A model generated the notes under the pieces. That model was given only the letters and a program-made list of their open reading frames with translations. It was not told the origin of the DNA and made no database searches. This document shows, in pieces, positions 28,383 to 37,541 of a DNA stretch of 64,000 bases. The position numbers and the translations under genes were made by a program. Positions within the stretch are counted from its first letter, which is position 1. Each line of letters starts with the position of its first letter. This DNA is from Bhargavaea sp. CC-171006 (lineage in GTDB: Bacteria; Bacillota; Bacilli; Bacillales_A; Planococcaceae). The stretch spans positions 88,605-152,604 of the forward strand of contig NZ_QUZH01000006.1 of NCBI RefSeq assembly GCF_009761675.1. The letters are read 5' to 3'.

Positions 28383-29912
28383 ATGGAACAGCGTTCACAA
28401 TGGGGGACAAGGGCCGGCTTTATCTTGGCTGCGGTGGGGTCCGCAATCGGCCTGGGGAACATCTGGCGTTTTCCTTATGTCGCCTATGAAAATGGCGGCG
28501 GGGCATTTTTCATTCCGTATTTATTCGCGCTTCTTACTGCCGGAATCCCGATTCTGATCATGGAATTCACAATCGGGCAGAAGTACCGCGGATCGGCACC
28601 GCTTTCCTTCTTCAGGATGGAAGGGAAAAAGGCCGAATGGCTGGGATGGTGGGGAGTCTTTGTCGCATTCGTGATCTCCACCTATTATTCGGTCATCATC
28701 GCATGGGCGATGAAATACACGGTGTATTCGTTTAACCTTCAGTGGGGAGATGACACCCAGGGCTTCCTGTTCGGTGATGTTCTGAACCTGGCTGATGTAC
28801 CGGGACAGGTCGGCGGCTTTGTTCCGGGTGTGCTCATTCCGCATATTCTCGTATGGGTCATCGTTTTCGGAATTCTGTTCGCGGGGGTCAAGAAAGGGAT
28901 TGAGCTCGCCAACCGGATCTTCATTCCGGCGCTCGTCATTGTCTTCCTGCTCATTGTCATCCGTGCCGTCACGCTTCCTGGCGCATTGACCGGGCTCGAA
29001 GCATTCTTCAAGCCGGACCTCAGCCAGCTGGCGAATGGAACCGTCTGGGTAGCCGCCTACGGCCATATCTTCTTCAGTCTCTCAATTGCTTTCGCGATCA
29101 TGATCACTTACTCGAGCTATCTGCCAAGAAAATCTGATATTACCAACAACGCCTTCATCACAGGCTTTGCGAACTCCGGCTTTGAACTTCTCGCGGGGAT
29201 CGGTGTCTTCGCCGCCCTGGGGTTCATGGCGGTGCAGAGCAACGTCCCGGTGGATGAGGTGGCAACTGCAGGAGTCGGGCTCGCCTTTGCGGTATTCCCG
29301 CAGATCATCAACGAGTTTCCGGGGATGAACGCACTGTTCGGCGTCCTGTTCTTCCTGTCTCTCGTTCTGGCAGGGCTTACATCGCTGATCTCCATTTGTG
29401 AGACGTATGTGGCAGGACTTTCCGAGAAGCTGGGCATTTCCAGGAATAAAGCGGTCATCTTTGGTGCTGGTCTTGCCTCACTGATCTCGCTCCTGTTTAC
29501 GACACGCGGGGGCCTTTACTTCCTCGATGTGGTCGACTATTTCATCAACCAGTTTGGCGTCGCCTTCATCGGTCTGGTCGAAGTCATCGCAGTGGCCTGG
29601 ATTTTCCGCAAGCTTGACTTGTTCAAGGCGCATGCCGATCCGATGTCAGACATCCGCATCGGCGGCTGGTGGAAATTCTCTCTGATGTTCATCACGCCGA
29701 TCGTCCTTGGCTACATGATGTTCGATCTGTTCCGGACGAACCTCGGGAAGCGGTTTGATGGAGAAACCGGCAACTATGAAGGATACTCGGATGCCTTCAT
29801 CATGGGCGCGGGCTGGTCGGTGGCCATCGCCGCACTTGTCCTCGGCATCGTGTTCACCATGATCAAGTGGAACAGCCGCGCACTAGAACCATATGACAGA
29901 GACGAAACGTAA
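28383..29912 (+). CDS. sodium-dependent transporter, NSS (SNF) family, MetP-like
   Basis: 509 residues, 12 predicted membrane segments. The NSS TM1 motif GSAIGLGNIWRFPY and the TM6 region FSLSIAFAIMITYSSYLP are present. It is longer than typical 11-helix bacterial members and carries an extra C-terminal helix, as in the two-component methionine/alanine importer MetPS. A 34-residue MetS-like partner follows 12 bp after the stop, which supports Na+-coupled methionine or alanine uptake. ATG at 28383 follows AGGGGG. Confidence 0.88.
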   Translation: MEQRSQWGTRAGFILAAVGSAIGLGNIWRFPYVAYENGGGAFFIPYLFALLTAGIPILIMEFTIGQKYRGSAPLSFFRMEGKKAEWLGWWGVFVAFVISTYYSVIIAWAMKYTVYSFNLQWGDDTQGFLFGDVLNLADVPGQVGGFVPGVLIPHILVWVIVFGILFAGVKKGIELANRIFIPALVIVFLLIVIRAVTLPGALTGLEAFFKPDLSQLANGTVWVAAYGHIFFSLSIAFAIMITYSSYLPRKSDITNNAFITGFANSGFELLAGIGVFAALGFMAVQSNVPVDEVATAGVGLAFAVFPQIINEFPGMNALFGVLFFLSLVLAGLTSLISICETYVAGLSEKLGISRNKAVIFGAGLASLISLLFTTRGGLYFLDVVDYFINQFGVAFIGLVEVIAVAWIFRKLDLFKAHADPMSDIRIGGWWKFSLMFITPIVLGYMMFDLFRTNLGKRFDGETGNYEGYSDAFIMGAGWSVAIAALVLGIVFTMIKWNSRALEPYDRDET

Positions 29913-29924
29913 GGGGGAAGGAAC

Positions 29925-30029
29925 ATGAGCGGATCCGCAATATTCATGATGATCCTCGGCATCCTGATCATTTGGGGAGGCCTGGCGGCAAGCATTGCAA
30001 ATGCCGTCATCAAAGGGAAAAACCGCTAA
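29925..30029 (+). CDS. metS: methionine/alanine importer small subunit (MetS-like)
   Basis: 34-residue protein with one membrane helix ([20 protein letters not shown]) and a basic tail ending KGKNR. The start at 29925 has an AGGGGGAAGG site. It matches the MetS family of tiny subunits encoded next to NSS transporters, known from the Corynebacterium MetPS system, where the small subunit is required for transport. A terminator follows at 30042. Confidence 0.85.
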   Translation: MSGSAIFMMILGILIIWGGLAASIANAVIKGKNR

Positions 30030-30041
30030 GTGCCGATTATG

Positions 30042-30071
30042 GAAAGCGTCCTATTACGGGGCGCTTTTTTG
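30042..30071 (+). terminator. terminator after metS
   Basis: GAAAGCGTCC-TATTA-CGGGGCGCTTTTTT hairpin with one bulge and a six-T run. Confidence 0.8.
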
Positions 30072-30180
30072 CATGGATGTCATCTGTTCCGAATTTTTGA
30101 GGCTGTTGTCCCGGCGTGTCCATTGTGTTACATTGACAATAGTGAGCATTTTCAATACAGAGAGAATGGAGCCGATGGCG

Positions 30181-31110
30181 ATGACATCTTGCAAGCCGGG
30201 AAACGAGCACATCCGAAAGCCGGATTGGCTTAAAATAAAGCTGAACACCAATGAGAACTATGTAGACCTTAAAAAGATGATGCGCGAAAAAGGACTGCAT
30301 ACCGTCTGTGAAGAGGCGCGTTGCCCAAACATCCACGAATGCTGGGGTGAGCGCAGGACGGCTACATTCATGATCCTTGGTGCAGTCTGTACGAGAGCCT
30401 GCCGCTTCTGCGCGGTTAAAACGGGACTGCCGAATGAACTTGACCTGGCCGAGCCGGAGCGCGTAGCCGATTCAGTCGCCCTGATGAATCTCAAGCACGC
30501 CGTCATTACGATGGTGGCACGCGACGATCAGCGCGACGGAGGAGCAGGTGTGATGGCAGAAACCATCCGGGCCATTCGACGCAAAAATCCGTTTACCACG
30601 GTGGAAGTACTGCCTTCCGACCTTGCAGGTGATTATGACAGCCTGAAGACTCTGATGGACGCCAAACCGGATATCCTGAACCACAATATCGAGACAGTGC
30701 GCCGAATGACCAAACGTGTCCGCGCACGGGCAACCTACGATCGCTCCCTTGAGTTCCTTCGCCGGGCAAAGGAGATGCAGCCGGAAATTCCGACAAAGTC
30801 CTCCCTCATGGTAGGCCTCGGCGAGACATGGGAAGAAATCATTGAAACGATGGATGATCTCCGCGAGAATAATGTGGATATCATGACTATCGGCCAGTAT
30901 CTCCAGCCGACGAAAAAACATATTGCTGTTCAGAAATACTACACGCCGCAGGAATTTGGCGAGCTCCGCAAGATCGCCATGACCAAAGGCTTCTCCCATT
31001 GCGAAGCCGGCCCTCTGGTTCGAAGCAGCTACCACGCGGATGAGCAGGTCAACGCAGCCGCCCGCGAACGACAGCGCCGCGGGGAAAGTGAACTGGCCGT
31101 CCAATCCTGA
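30181..31110 (+). CDS. lipA: lipoyl synthase LipA
   Basis: 309 residues, radical SAM enzyme that inserts two sulfurs into octanoyl groups on GcvH and 2-oxoacid dehydrogenase subunits. The radical cluster motif is [11 protein letters not shown] and the auxiliary cluster cysteines are in [13 protein letters not shown]; the serine ligand region RSSYHADEQ is at the C-terminus. Of three in-frame ATGs (30166, 30175, 30181) the last has GGAG at good distance. Needs Fe-S clusters from the SUF system in this window and acts on the GcvH encoded at 7.5 kb. Likely followed in operon by yutD. Confidence 0.96.
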   Translation: MTSCKPGNEHIRKPDWLKIKLNTNENYVDLKKMMREKGLHTVCEEARCPNIHECWGERRTATFMILGAVCTRACRFCAVKTGLPNELDLAEPERVADSVALMNLKHAVITMVARDDQRDGGAGVMAETIRAIRRKNPFTTVEVLPSDLAGDYDSLKTLMDAKPDILNHNIETVRRMTKRVRARATYDRSLEFLRRAKEMQPEIPTKSSLMVGLGETWEEIIETMDDLRENNVDIMTIGQYLQPTKKHIAVQKYYTPQEFGELRKIAMTKGFSHCEAGPLVRSSYHADEQVNAAARERQRRGESELAVQS

Positions 31111-31124
31111 AAGAAGGAACGAAC

Positions 31125-31469
31125 ATGATCAAGATCGAAAATACCGAGTATGAAGTGGTCAGGGATTACCGGGACGCATTGCAGGAAGAAGCTCTTGAGT
31201 CCCGCTACAGCGACATCCTTACCAAATATGACTACATCGTCGGTGACTGGGGTTATGGCCAGCTCCGGCTTCGGGGCTTCTTCGACGATAAGAATCCGAA
31301 GGCGACCATTGCGACGAAAATCAGCACACTCGAGGACTATCTGTATGAGCACTGCAATTTCGGCTGTGCCTACTTTGTCCTTAAGAAAATTTCGAAGCCA
31401 AAAGGGAACTCTAAAAAACAGGGTGCCCAGCAAGAAATGGAACAGGATGACCCGCAAAACGGCGAATAA
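31125..31469 (+). CDS. yutD: YutD family protein (DUF1027)
   Basis: 114 residues, soluble, with EVVRDYRDALQEEAL, RYSDILTKYDYIVGDWGYGQLRLRGFF-type core and a basic C-terminus. Conserved in Bacillales directly after lipA; function unknown to me. Starts 14 bp after lipA with GAAGGAAC. The stop codon lies inside a terminator hairpin. Confidence 0.85.
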   Translation: MIKIENTEYEVVRDYRDALQEEALESRYSDILTKYDYIVGDWGYGQLRLRGFFDDKNPKATIATKISTLEDYLYEHCNFGCAYFVLKKISKPKGNSKKQGAQQEMEQDDPQNGE

Positions 31470-31485
31470 GCCGTTGCGGGTTTTC
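31451..31485 (+). terminator. terminator overlapping the yutD stop
   Basis: CCCGCAAAACGGC-GAATAA-GCCGTTGCGGG followed by TTTTCG; the yutD TAA sits in the loop. Confidence 0.8.
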
Positions 31486-31511
31486 GTCTTGAACCGACAG
31501 GAGGAATCATC

Positions 31512-31964
31512 ATGTATTTTATCGACCGAAACAAAGTGGAACAGACCGCATCGCATATGGAGTATCTTTTCGAGGTGTACGACAGCCGCTCTGATTGGAC
31601 AAACAGTCCGGTAGGGAAGCTTGCGATGGAGCGCATCGCCCATAACCTGATTGAATCGGTAATCGACATCGGCAACACGCTGATCGACGGTTTCATCATG
31701 CGGGACCCGGGAAGCTATGAAGACATCATCGATATTCTCCTTGATGAGAAAGTAATTGAAGCGGATATGGAGGCACCCCTAAAAGAGATGGTGGGCCTGA
31801 GGAAAATGATTGTCCGTGAATTCATGGATGTCGACGCATCCGAGACTGAGCGTGTGCTCAACGAAACGATGCCGGCTCTCCGGCGTTTCCCGGACTCCAC
31901 ACGCCGCTACCTGGCCGAGGAACTCGGTCCGGTTTCCGCTTTTCTTCCGGAGGAAAATGAATGA
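31512..31964 (+). CDS. yutE: YutE family protein (DUF86, HepT-like)
   Basis: 150 residues, all-helical. RIAHNLIESVIDIGNTLIDG and KMIVREFMDV match the DUF86/HEPN fold; the R-x4-6-H type motif of toxic HepT RNases is not clearly kept (HN in RIAHN is seen early, but the late RN/RH segment reads VREF). There is no MNT nucleotidyltransferase beside it, so a toxin-antitoxin role is unlikely. Coupled to yutF by a 4-bp overlap. Confidence 0.82.
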   Translation: MYFIDRNKVEQTASHMEYLFEVYDSRSDWTNSPVGKLAMERIAHNLIESVIDIGNTLIDGFIMRDPGSYEDIIDILLDEKVIEADMEAPLKEMVGLRKMIVREFMDVDASETERVLNETMPALRRFPDSTRRYLAEELGPVSAFLPEENE

Positions 31965-32728
31965 AGGAATACCGCGCCTGGTGCTTTGATCTTGACGGTA
32001 CAGTCTACCGGGGAGATGTGCCGATTCCTGAAACAGTCCGTTTTATCAGGAGTCTTAGGGAGAAAGGGGCCGGCGTGTTTTTTGTAACCAACAACTCCGC
32101 GCTGACACCGGAGCGGCAGGCCGAAAAGCTGATGGGGATGGGCATAACAGCCGCTCCCGAAGAAATCATGACCTCCTCCGTGGCGACAGCTGACCATCTG
32201 CTGAAAAATCACGGCACCATTCCGGTCTACATGATCGGTGAAGAGGGACTGCGGTCGGCACTGACGTCTGCGGGACACCGGATTGTACGGGAAGCCCCGG
32301 ATGCCGTAGTGGTCGGCATCGACCGTGAAATCACCTATGGCAAGCTGGCCGACGCTTCGCTTGCCGTCTCTGCGGGTTCAGCATTCGTCGCGACGAATAG
32401 CGATAAAGCGTATCCGACAGAACGGGGGCTGGTTCCCGGAAACGGTGCATTTGCCGGGCTGATCGAGCTCGCGACCGGAGTAAGTCCATTTTATATCGGC
32501 AAGCCGTCCGTCCCGATGCTGGAGGCGCTGGCCGATCGGCACGGGTTGGAAAAGGAAGAGATGATCATGGTCGGAGACAATTACGAGACCGACATCGTGG
32601 CCGGTATCCGCTACGGCATCGATACAGTGCATGTGGATACCGGGGTGACACGTACGTCCGCCCTGTCAAACTACGGGGAACAGCCGACCTATGCCCTGAA
32701 GACACTTGACGGATGGGGAGCAAACTGA
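31961..32728 (+). CDS. yutF: HAD-IIA family sugar phosphatase YutF
   Basis: 255 residues, HAD phosphatase of NagD type. Motif I WCFDLDGTVYRG (nucleophile Asp), motif II VTNNSALTPE, and motif IV MVGDNYETDIVAG are intact, with the C2-type cap between. Likely hydrolyses small sugar or nucleotide phosphates in the cytosol. ATGA overlap with yutE; a terminator follows. Confidence 0.9.
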   Translation: MKEYRAWCFDLDGTVYRGDVPIPETVRFIRSLREKGAGVFFVTNNSALTPERQAEKLMGMGITAAPEEIMTSSVATADHLLKNHGTIPVYMIGEEGLRSALTSAGHRIVREAPDAVVVGIDREITYGKLADASLAVSAGSAFVATNSDKAYPTERGLVPGNGAFAGLIELATGVSPFYIGKPSVPMLEALADRHGLEKEEMIMVGDNYETDIVAGIRYGIDTVHVDTGVTRTSALSNYGEQPTYALKTLDGWGAN

Positions 32729-32762
32729 AAAGCGCAATGCCGGATGGGCATTGCGCTTTTTC
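32728..32762. terminator. bidirectional terminator between yutF and yuzB
   Basis: AAAAGCGCAATGCC-GGAT-GGGCATTGCGCTTTT; A-run upstream and T-run downstream can serve both converging genes. Confidence 0.92.
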
Positions 32763-32776
32763 TATATGGGACTGCA

Positions 32777-33013
32777 TCAGAACAGCGGATTCTCTTCAAT
32801 AAAACGGTAGATGTTTTCCTTTAGTTCATTCGGCGTCTCGCCCTCGACGATCTCTCCGTTGACGACCGCGTATAGCGATTCGGCACATTGCGAGCAGAAG
32901 CTGAGGCAGCCGTATTCGAGGACATCAAGATTCGGGTCCTGTTCAAGTTCCTCGAATGTTTTCTGTGAACCGCAGGCCATGTTGCTCATGCAGAATTCTA
33001 CGATCGGATTCAC
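32777..33013 (-). CDS. yuzB: YuzB family protein (DUF1450)
   Basis: 78 residues, DUF1450. Four cysteines arranged as [11 protein letters not shown] and [10 protein letters not shown] suggest a metal or Fe-S/thiol site; the C-terminus FIEENPLF is typical. GTG at 33013 (NPIVEFC) gives the usual 78-residue length with GGAGAGG at ~9 bp; an ATG two codons earlier (33019) is too near the ribosome binding site. Divergent from yutJ. Confidence 0.85.
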   Translation of the reverse strand: MNPIVEFCMSNMACGSQKTFEELEQDPNLDVLEYGCLSFCSQCAESLYAVVNGEIVEGETPNELKENIYRFIEENPLF

Positions 33014-33079
33014 AAACATTCACCTCTCCTACCCGGAAATCGTACTCTTTTTTCAACCGCCCGTCAATTAAACGGCTTA

Positions 33080-33108
33080 TTGTGAAACACCTCACATTCC
33101 GATATAAT
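33080..33108 (+). promoter_or_regulatory. promoter of yutJ
   Basis: TTGTGA, 17-bp spacer, TATAAT (33103-33108). Confidence 0.75.
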
Positions 33109-33164
33109 GGCGATGGAACGCAAGAATATAGATCGAATATTGAACTTCATCAAAGGAGATTACC

Positions 33165-34232
33165 ATGAAGAAACTAGTCCTGTTAGGCGGCGGCTACGGT
33201 AATATGAGGATTCTGCTCCGCCTTCTGCCCAATCAAATTACTGATGACCGGGAAATCATCCTGATCGACCGGACGCCGTTTCATAGTCTGAAGACCGAAT
33301 TCTACGCCCTGGCGGCAGGGACGGTCCCGGATGCGGAAGTCCGTGTCGATTTTCCTGAGCACGAACGTCTCAGGACAGTCACCGCAGAGGTCGTCGACAT
33401 CAACATGGATGAGAAGTGCGTTTATCTCGACAACGGCGACAGCATCCGTTATGACGATCTCGTCATCGGCCTCGGCTGCGATGATAACTATCATGATGTG
33501 CCGGGTGCTGCGGAGTATACACACAGCATCCAGACCATCCGCAAGTCACGTGATACATACCGTGAGGTTCTGGGTCTGTCCGGGGGCGCGACGGTCGCCA
33601 TCGTCGGTGCCGGCCTGAGCGGCATTGAAATCGCAAGTGAACTCCGTGAGAGCCGCCCGGACCTGAACATTAAACTGTTTGACCGAGGACCGCGGATTCT
33701 CCGTGACTTCCCGGAGCGTCTCAGCAATTATGTGCAACGCTGGTTTGATGACAACAATGTGGAAGTCATCAGCAACTCGAACATTACAAAAGTGGAACCG
33801 CATCTGCTTTACAACCATGAAAATTCGATTCCGGCAGATGCAGTCGTATGGACCGCGGGGATCCGCCCTGTAGAAATCGTGCGCAACCTGGATGTCGAGA
33901 AAGCCGGAGGCGGCCGTGTCGTTCTTACGCCGCACCACAACATTCCTAATTACGAAAACGTCTATGTGGTGGGCGACTGCGCCGCGCTCCCTCACGCGCC
34001 AAGCGCCTATCTTGCCGAGGAGCAGGGCGAACAGATTGTCAAAGTGCTGAAAATGCGCTGGAACGGAGAGACCCTTCCGGAAAAAATGCCGGAGATCAAA
34101 CTCCAGGGCATCGTCGGCTCGCTCGGCAAGAAAAAAGGCTTCGCCTTCCTCGCCGACCGCACCGTCACCGGCCGCATCGCGCGCCTGCTGAAGTCGGGCA
34201 TCCTCTGGATGTACAAATGGCATAACGGCTAA
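33165..34232 (+). CDS. yutJ: NAD(P)/FAD-dependent oxidoreductase YutJ (NDH-2 like)
   Basis: 355 residues. Two dinucleotide-binding folds: LVLLGGGYGNMRILLRL at the N-terminus for FAD and ATVAIVGAGLSGIEIASEL near residue 145 for NAD(P)H, plus the second FAD motif VYVVGDCAALPHAP. Shorter than YumB. Related to type II NADH dehydrogenases; in B. subtilis YutJ its physiological acceptor is unclear. AAAGGAGA site at 33152. Confidence 0.88.
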   Translation: MKKLVLLGGGYGNMRILLRLLPNQITDDREIILIDRTPFHSLKTEFYALAAGTVPDAEVRVDFPEHERLRTVTAEVVDINMDEKCVYLDNGDSIRYDDLVIGLGCDDNYHDVPGAAEYTHSIQTIRKSRDTYREVLGLSGGATVAIVGAGLSGIEIASELRESRPDLNIKLFDRGPRILRDFPERLSNYVQRWFDDNNVEVISNSNITKVEPHLLYNHENSIPADAVVWTAGIRPVEIVRNLDVEKAGGGRVVLTPHHNIPNYENVYVVGDCAALPHAPSAYLAEEQGEQIVKVLKMRWNGETLPEKMPEIKLQGIVGSLGKKKGFAFLADRTVTGRIARLLKSGILWMYKWHNG

Positions 34233-34327
34233 TGAGGTAAGAAACCCTTGCTACATCAAGAGATTATGGGGCTCTAACCGGGGAGAAAACACCGAAAGCC
34301 ACATTTCGGAAACATTCCGTTCACTTT

Positions 34328-34359
34328 GAGCGGCCACCCATTGGGTTGGCCGCTCTTTT
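34328..34359 (+). terminator. terminator downstream of yutJ
   Basis: GAGCGGCCA-(CCCATTGGGT)-TGGCCGCTC followed by TTTT. Confidence 0.88.
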
Positions 34360-34576
34360 GAACCATGTTCATCATTTCACAGTACTAACAGTCACATTAG
34401 TAAGATGATCAAGGAACGCTTTATAATTATAGAAAAGAAATTGTTAGAGGAAGCAAGATAAAGATAGGCGTATAATGTGATTTAAAACTGACGGCATAGA
34501 AGTCTAATAGAATACAACAACAGTCATAATTAATAAAATCAAGCTACATGAACGGATTGAAGCGAAGGGCCTGAGA
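34360..34576. other. AT-rich spacer without a gene
   Basis: Clearly AT-richer than its surroundings; no ribosome binding site plus reading frame that I would trust. It contains a TATAAT at 34471-34476 with no matching -35 box. Confidence 0.5.
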
Positions 34577-34770
34577 CTCCTCGAAAATGCTGCGCATTTC
34601 CTTCGTGCGAGGCGGATTCGAGGAGGTTTCTCTGTCCTGCGGGAAAAGCGTTAGCCGAAGACCCCGCAGGATGTTACGCAACGCTTTCGCGATGCGCACA
34701 GACGCCAGTCTCCGTACTGGCGTCGGCTAAGGCAACGCCCGGGGTAAGCGAGGGCGCGCAGCGTAAATCC
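34577..34770. repeat. structured intergenic repeat element
   Basis: Three clear hairpins: CTCCTCGA (34577-34584)/TCGAGGAG (34618-34625); TCCTGCGGG (34635-34643)/CCCGCAGGA (34663-34671); GACGCCAGT (34701-34709)/ACTGGCGTC (34716-34724). In addition TTAGCCGA (34651-34658) can pair with TCGGCTAA (34723-34730), and the flanking GCGTT with AACGC. The block TCCTGCGGGAAAAGCG...CCCCGCAGGA resembles a widespread Bacillaceae/Planococcaceae intergenic repeat as I remember it. The ends are approximate. Confidence 0.6.
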
Positions 34771-34803
34771 GAAGGATTCTTTGAAGGAATCATAAATAGA
34801 GCC

Positions 34804-34847
34804 AAAAACTGCAGGCAAAGGAGCACTATGCTCACATTGTCTGCAGT
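34804..34847 (-). terminator. terminator of yuzD
   Basis: On the minus strand ACTGCAGACAATGTGAGCA...TTTGCCTGCAGT forms a long stem with inner GAGCA/TGCTC, followed by TTTTTGG. Confidence 0.75.
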
Positions 34848-34873
34848 CCATCACTCAGTATATTTGGGGAAGC

Positions 34874-35203
34874 TTAAGCCTCCGCCATAAACCCATGCTT
34901 CTCAAGTTCTTTGAACACCGGTTTCAGCTGGATATACCCTTCGCCGACAACTTCTCCGCCGACCACGACAAGCGGGTAGAAGAATTCGTCATCCCGTACT
35001 CGTGAAGCGATGTCAGCGCGTACCGGATCCTCGATCGGCTTTTCGATATCGATGTAATCGATTCGGAATGGCTGTCCAGGATATTTCCTGGAAATGGCGG
35101 CTTCAAGCCACTCATATGTATCTTTCGAAGAGGGTGCATTGACACAGCTTGCACAGATGACATCGGCACCGTATACTTCGATATTGATCCCTTTTTCATT
35201 CAT
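34874..35203 (-). CDS. yuzD: YuzD family protein (DUF1462)
   Basis: 109 residues, thioredoxin-like fold with a CASCVNAP motif (CxxC near residue 17) and PVRADIASRVRDDEFFYPLVVV in the second half. DUF1462 proteins sit beside the NifU-like gene yutI in Bacillales, as here (divergent), which hints at a thiol or Fe-S role; no activity known to me. ATG at 35203 has a GGGGGG-type site (minus strand GGGGGGATTATTT). Confidence 0.86.
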   Translation of the reverse strand: MNEKGINIEVYGADVICASCVNAPSSKDTYEWLEAAISRKYPGQPFRIDYIDIEKPIEDPVRADIASRVRDDEFFYPLVVVGGEVVGEGYIQLKPVFKELEKHGFMAEA

Positions 35204-35283
35204 AAATAATCCCCCCGGTTTCCGTTATGGATTTTCTGGCTTGAACACATTATAATGAAATCAGTGAAAGGAGTCGAATCGAA

Positions 35284-35520
35284 GTGACAGAAACAGCGAT
35301 GATGGATGGTGTACAAGAAGTCCTGGATAAACTGCGTCCGTTCCTTCTCCGCGATGGCGGCGACTGCGAACTCGTTGATGTTGAGGACGGCATCGTGAAA
35401 CTCCGCCTGCTTGGTGCGTGCGGAACCTGCCCAAGTTCGACAATCACGCTTAAAGCCGGCATCGAGCGTGCGCTCATCGAAGAAGTGCCGGGCGTCGTCG
35501 AAGTAGAACAGGTCTTTTGA
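35284..35520 (+). CDS. yutI: NifU C-terminal-domain Fe-S carrier YutI
   Basis: 78 residues, stand-alone NifU C-terminal (Nfu) domain with the CGTCPSS cluster-binding CxxC (about residues 44-47). Carries [4Fe-4S] clusters from SUF to targets. GTG start at 35284 follows AAAGGAG. Divergent from yuzD, followed by a terminator and then an A-type carrier gene. Confidence 0.92.
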   Translation: MTETAMMDGVQEVLDKLRPFLLRDGGDCELVDVEDGIVKLRLLGACGTCPSSTITLKAGIERALIEEVPGVVEVEQVF

Positions 35521-35526
35521 TCTTTC

Positions 35527-35550
35527 GGATCCGCCATGGCGGATCCTTTT
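35527..35550 (+). terminator. terminator after yutI
   Basis: Perfect 20-bp palindrome GGATCCGCCATGGCGGATCC followed by TTTT. Confidence 0.85.
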
Positions 35551-35620
35551 CAATAATCGGGCCGGTCATTTGAACCGGCGGGCAACAAACGATATGATGA
35601 AAGAAAAGGAGTGAGGGTAA

Positions 35621-35983
35621 ATGACACAAGTGGTGGAACTGACGGAAGCTGCGGCCTATCAGGTGAAGGAAATGATGGTCAACAACGAAGAGGAAGGTTC
35701 TTTCCTTCGTGTCGGGGTCAACGGCGGCGGATGCAGCGGACTGACCTACGGCCTCAACTTCACGAGAGAGCGCAACGAAGATGATCAATTCCTCGAACTG
35801 CACGGGATCCCGATTGTCGTCTCCAAAGAGGACGCAGGCATCCTGAACGGAACGAAAATCGATTACAAGCAATCCCTCATGGGTGGTGGCTTCACGATCA
35901 CCAATCCAAATGCCATTGCATCATGCGGCTGCGGTACATCGTTCAGGACGGCCAGGAAAGAAGGCACACCAGAAAAATGCTGA
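35621..35983 (+). CDS. HesB/IscA-family A-type Fe-S carrier
   Basis: 120 residues. Three conserved cysteines: GGGCSGLTYG (about residue 39) and CGCGTSF near the C-terminus (about residues 106-108). Delivers Fe-S clusters to apo-enzymes. The ~12-residue tail after CGCG (RTARKEGTPEKC) ends in an extra cysteine. AAGGAGTGAGGG site. Followed by a terminator. Confidence 0.92.
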   Translation: MTQVVELTEAAAYQVKEMMVNNEEEGSFLRVGVNGGGCSGLTYGLNFTRERNEDDQFLELHGIPIVVSKEDAGILNGTKIDYKQSLMGGGFTITNPNAIASCGCGTSFRTARKEGTPEKC

Positions 35984-35985
35984 TT

Positions 35986-36014
35986 AAAAGACCGGATTTC
36001 CGGTCTTTTTTATT
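35986..36014 (+). terminator. terminator after the A-type carrier
   Basis: AAAAGACCGGA-TTT-CCGGTCTTTTTT hairpin. Confidence 0.92.
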
Positions 36015-36160
36015 TCCCTGTCACCTCTTGAAAACCCCCATATAAAGGACTAAACTAAAGATGAAGGAATTTGTCGATTACGGCGCAACGCCGTGACAAT
36101 CACGGCATTGTGGCCGTCCTGCATTTATATACACATTTCATAAAGGTGGTTGGGATTGAA

Positions 36161-37378
36161 GTGAAGAGACCTACAGTTCTGGTGCTCGGAGGCGGATACG
36201 GCGGACTTTCTACAGTCGTTAACCTTCAGAAAAAGATCGGCACCGATGATATGGACATTGTCCTCGTAAACAAAAACGACTATCACTACGAATCGACCTG
36301 GCTTCATGAAGCTGCAGCCGGAACGCTTAAGCCCGAAGATGTACGCTATGACATCAAGCGCGTCATCAATGACAGCAAGGTGAAGTTCGTCAAGGCAACG
36401 GTTGAGTCAATTGATGTCGACAACAAGAAGGTCGGTACAGATGCAGGCGAACTCACGTATGATTATCTCGTGATCGGGCTTGGATTTGAAGGCGAAACCT
36501 TCGGAATCGAAGGACTCGACAAGTATGCACTCGGCATCGCTGACGTGAACGCCGCGCGCCAGATCCGCGAACATATCGAATATCAGTTTGCGACTTGGTC
36601 GCTGGAAGAGGAAAAAGATGATTCCCGCCTGACGATCGTCGTCGGCGGTGCAGGATTCACGGGAATCGAGTTCCTTGGTGAACTCGGAAATCGCGTTCCG
36701 GAGCTTTGCGAGGAGTTTGACGTGCCGCGGGAAAAAGTCCGCGTCATCTGTGTGGAAGCCGCACCGATGGTCCTCCCTGGCTTTGATCCGCAGCTAGTTG
36801 ATTATGCGACATCCTATCTGAAATCAAAGGGAATCGAATTCTCCATCGGCACTCCTGTTGTGGAAGCGACTCCTGAAGGCGTCAAGATCAAGACCGGTGA
36901 AGAGAAGTTCGAATTCATCAAAGCCGGCACAGTTGTCTGGGCTGCAGGTGTACGTGGCAACCGCCTGATCGAAGAAACATCGATCGAAAGCAAGCGTGCC
37001 CGTGTGGCCGTGCGTGAAGACATGCGCGCACCAGGATACGATGACGTCTTCATCGTCGGTGACTGCGCGTTTCTCATGAATGAGGATGCAGGCCGTCCAT
37101 ACCCGCCGACCGCTCAGATTGCGATGCAGCAGGGCGTTCAGGTTGCGGAAAACATCATCAGCCTCGCCAAAGGCGGCAAGACGAAGAAATTCGTTCCTGA
37201 CCTGAAAGGAACAGTATGCTCGCTAGGCGATGACGATGCGATCGGTAATGTATTCGACGGCAAGCTGGTCACAGGCAAGAAAGCCAGCTTCCTGAAGAAG
37301 ATGATCGATAACCGTGCGCTCTATATGATCGGCGGACCATCGCTCGTCATCAAGAAAGGTAAATTCGACATTCTTTAA
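36161..37378 (+). CDS. yumB: type II NADH dehydrogenase-like protein YumB
   Basis: 405 residues, peripheral membrane flavoprotein that oxidises NADH without pumping and reduces menaquinone. FAD fold [20 protein letters not shown] fold [19 protein letters not shown] (about residue 165), second FAD motif [11 protein letters not shown] and quinone-side [11 protein letters not shown] are all present. GTG at 36161 matches the family N-terminus, with AAAGGTGG ~11 bp upstream; the frame is open 30 codons more but without support. Confidence 0.92.
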   Translation: MKRPTVLVLGGGYGGLSTVVNLQKKIGTDDMDIVLVNKNDYHYESTWLHEAAAGTLKPEDVRYDIKRVINDSKVKFVKATVESIDVDNKKVGTDAGELTYDYLVIGLGFEGETFGIEGLDKYALGIADVNAARQIREHIEYQFATWSLEEEKDDSRLTIVVGGAGFTGIEFLGELGNRVPELCEEFDVPREKVRVICVEAAPMVLPGFDPQLVDYATSYLKSKGIEFSIGTPVVEATPEGVKIKTGEEKFEFIKAGTVVWAAGVRGNRLIEETSIESKRARVAVREDMRAPGYDDVFIVGDCAFLMNEDAGRPYPPTAQIAMQQGVQVAENIISLAKGGKTKKFVPDLKGTVCSLGDDDAIGNVFDGKLVTGKKASFLKKMIDNRALYMIGGPSLVIKKGKFDIL

Positions 37379-37441
37379 TGGATGTCCGGGCGGCAAGTCC
37401 TTTTCATGGGCGGGCCGCCCGATTTGCTATGTAAAGGCAAC

Positions 37442-37493
37442 CTCCCCGATTCGGCTCCGGCATTCTCACGGAACCGCTTCGGGGAGATTTTTT
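37442..37493 (+). terminator. terminator between yumB and the Nudix gene
   Basis: CTCCCCG (37442-37448)/CGGGGAG (37480-37486) with inner CGG/CCG pairs, then ATTTTTT. Confidence 0.85.
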
Positions 37494-37541
37494 AAACTGA
37501 CTACTTCAGGACAACGGTCAGGATGAGGGGGAGGAGAAGGT

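Noticed and set aside
31512..31964. yutE as a HepT toxin of a MNT/HEPN system
   Set aside because: No nucleotidyltransferase gene beside it; instead it is coupled to a HAD phosphatase in a conserved housekeeping cluster.
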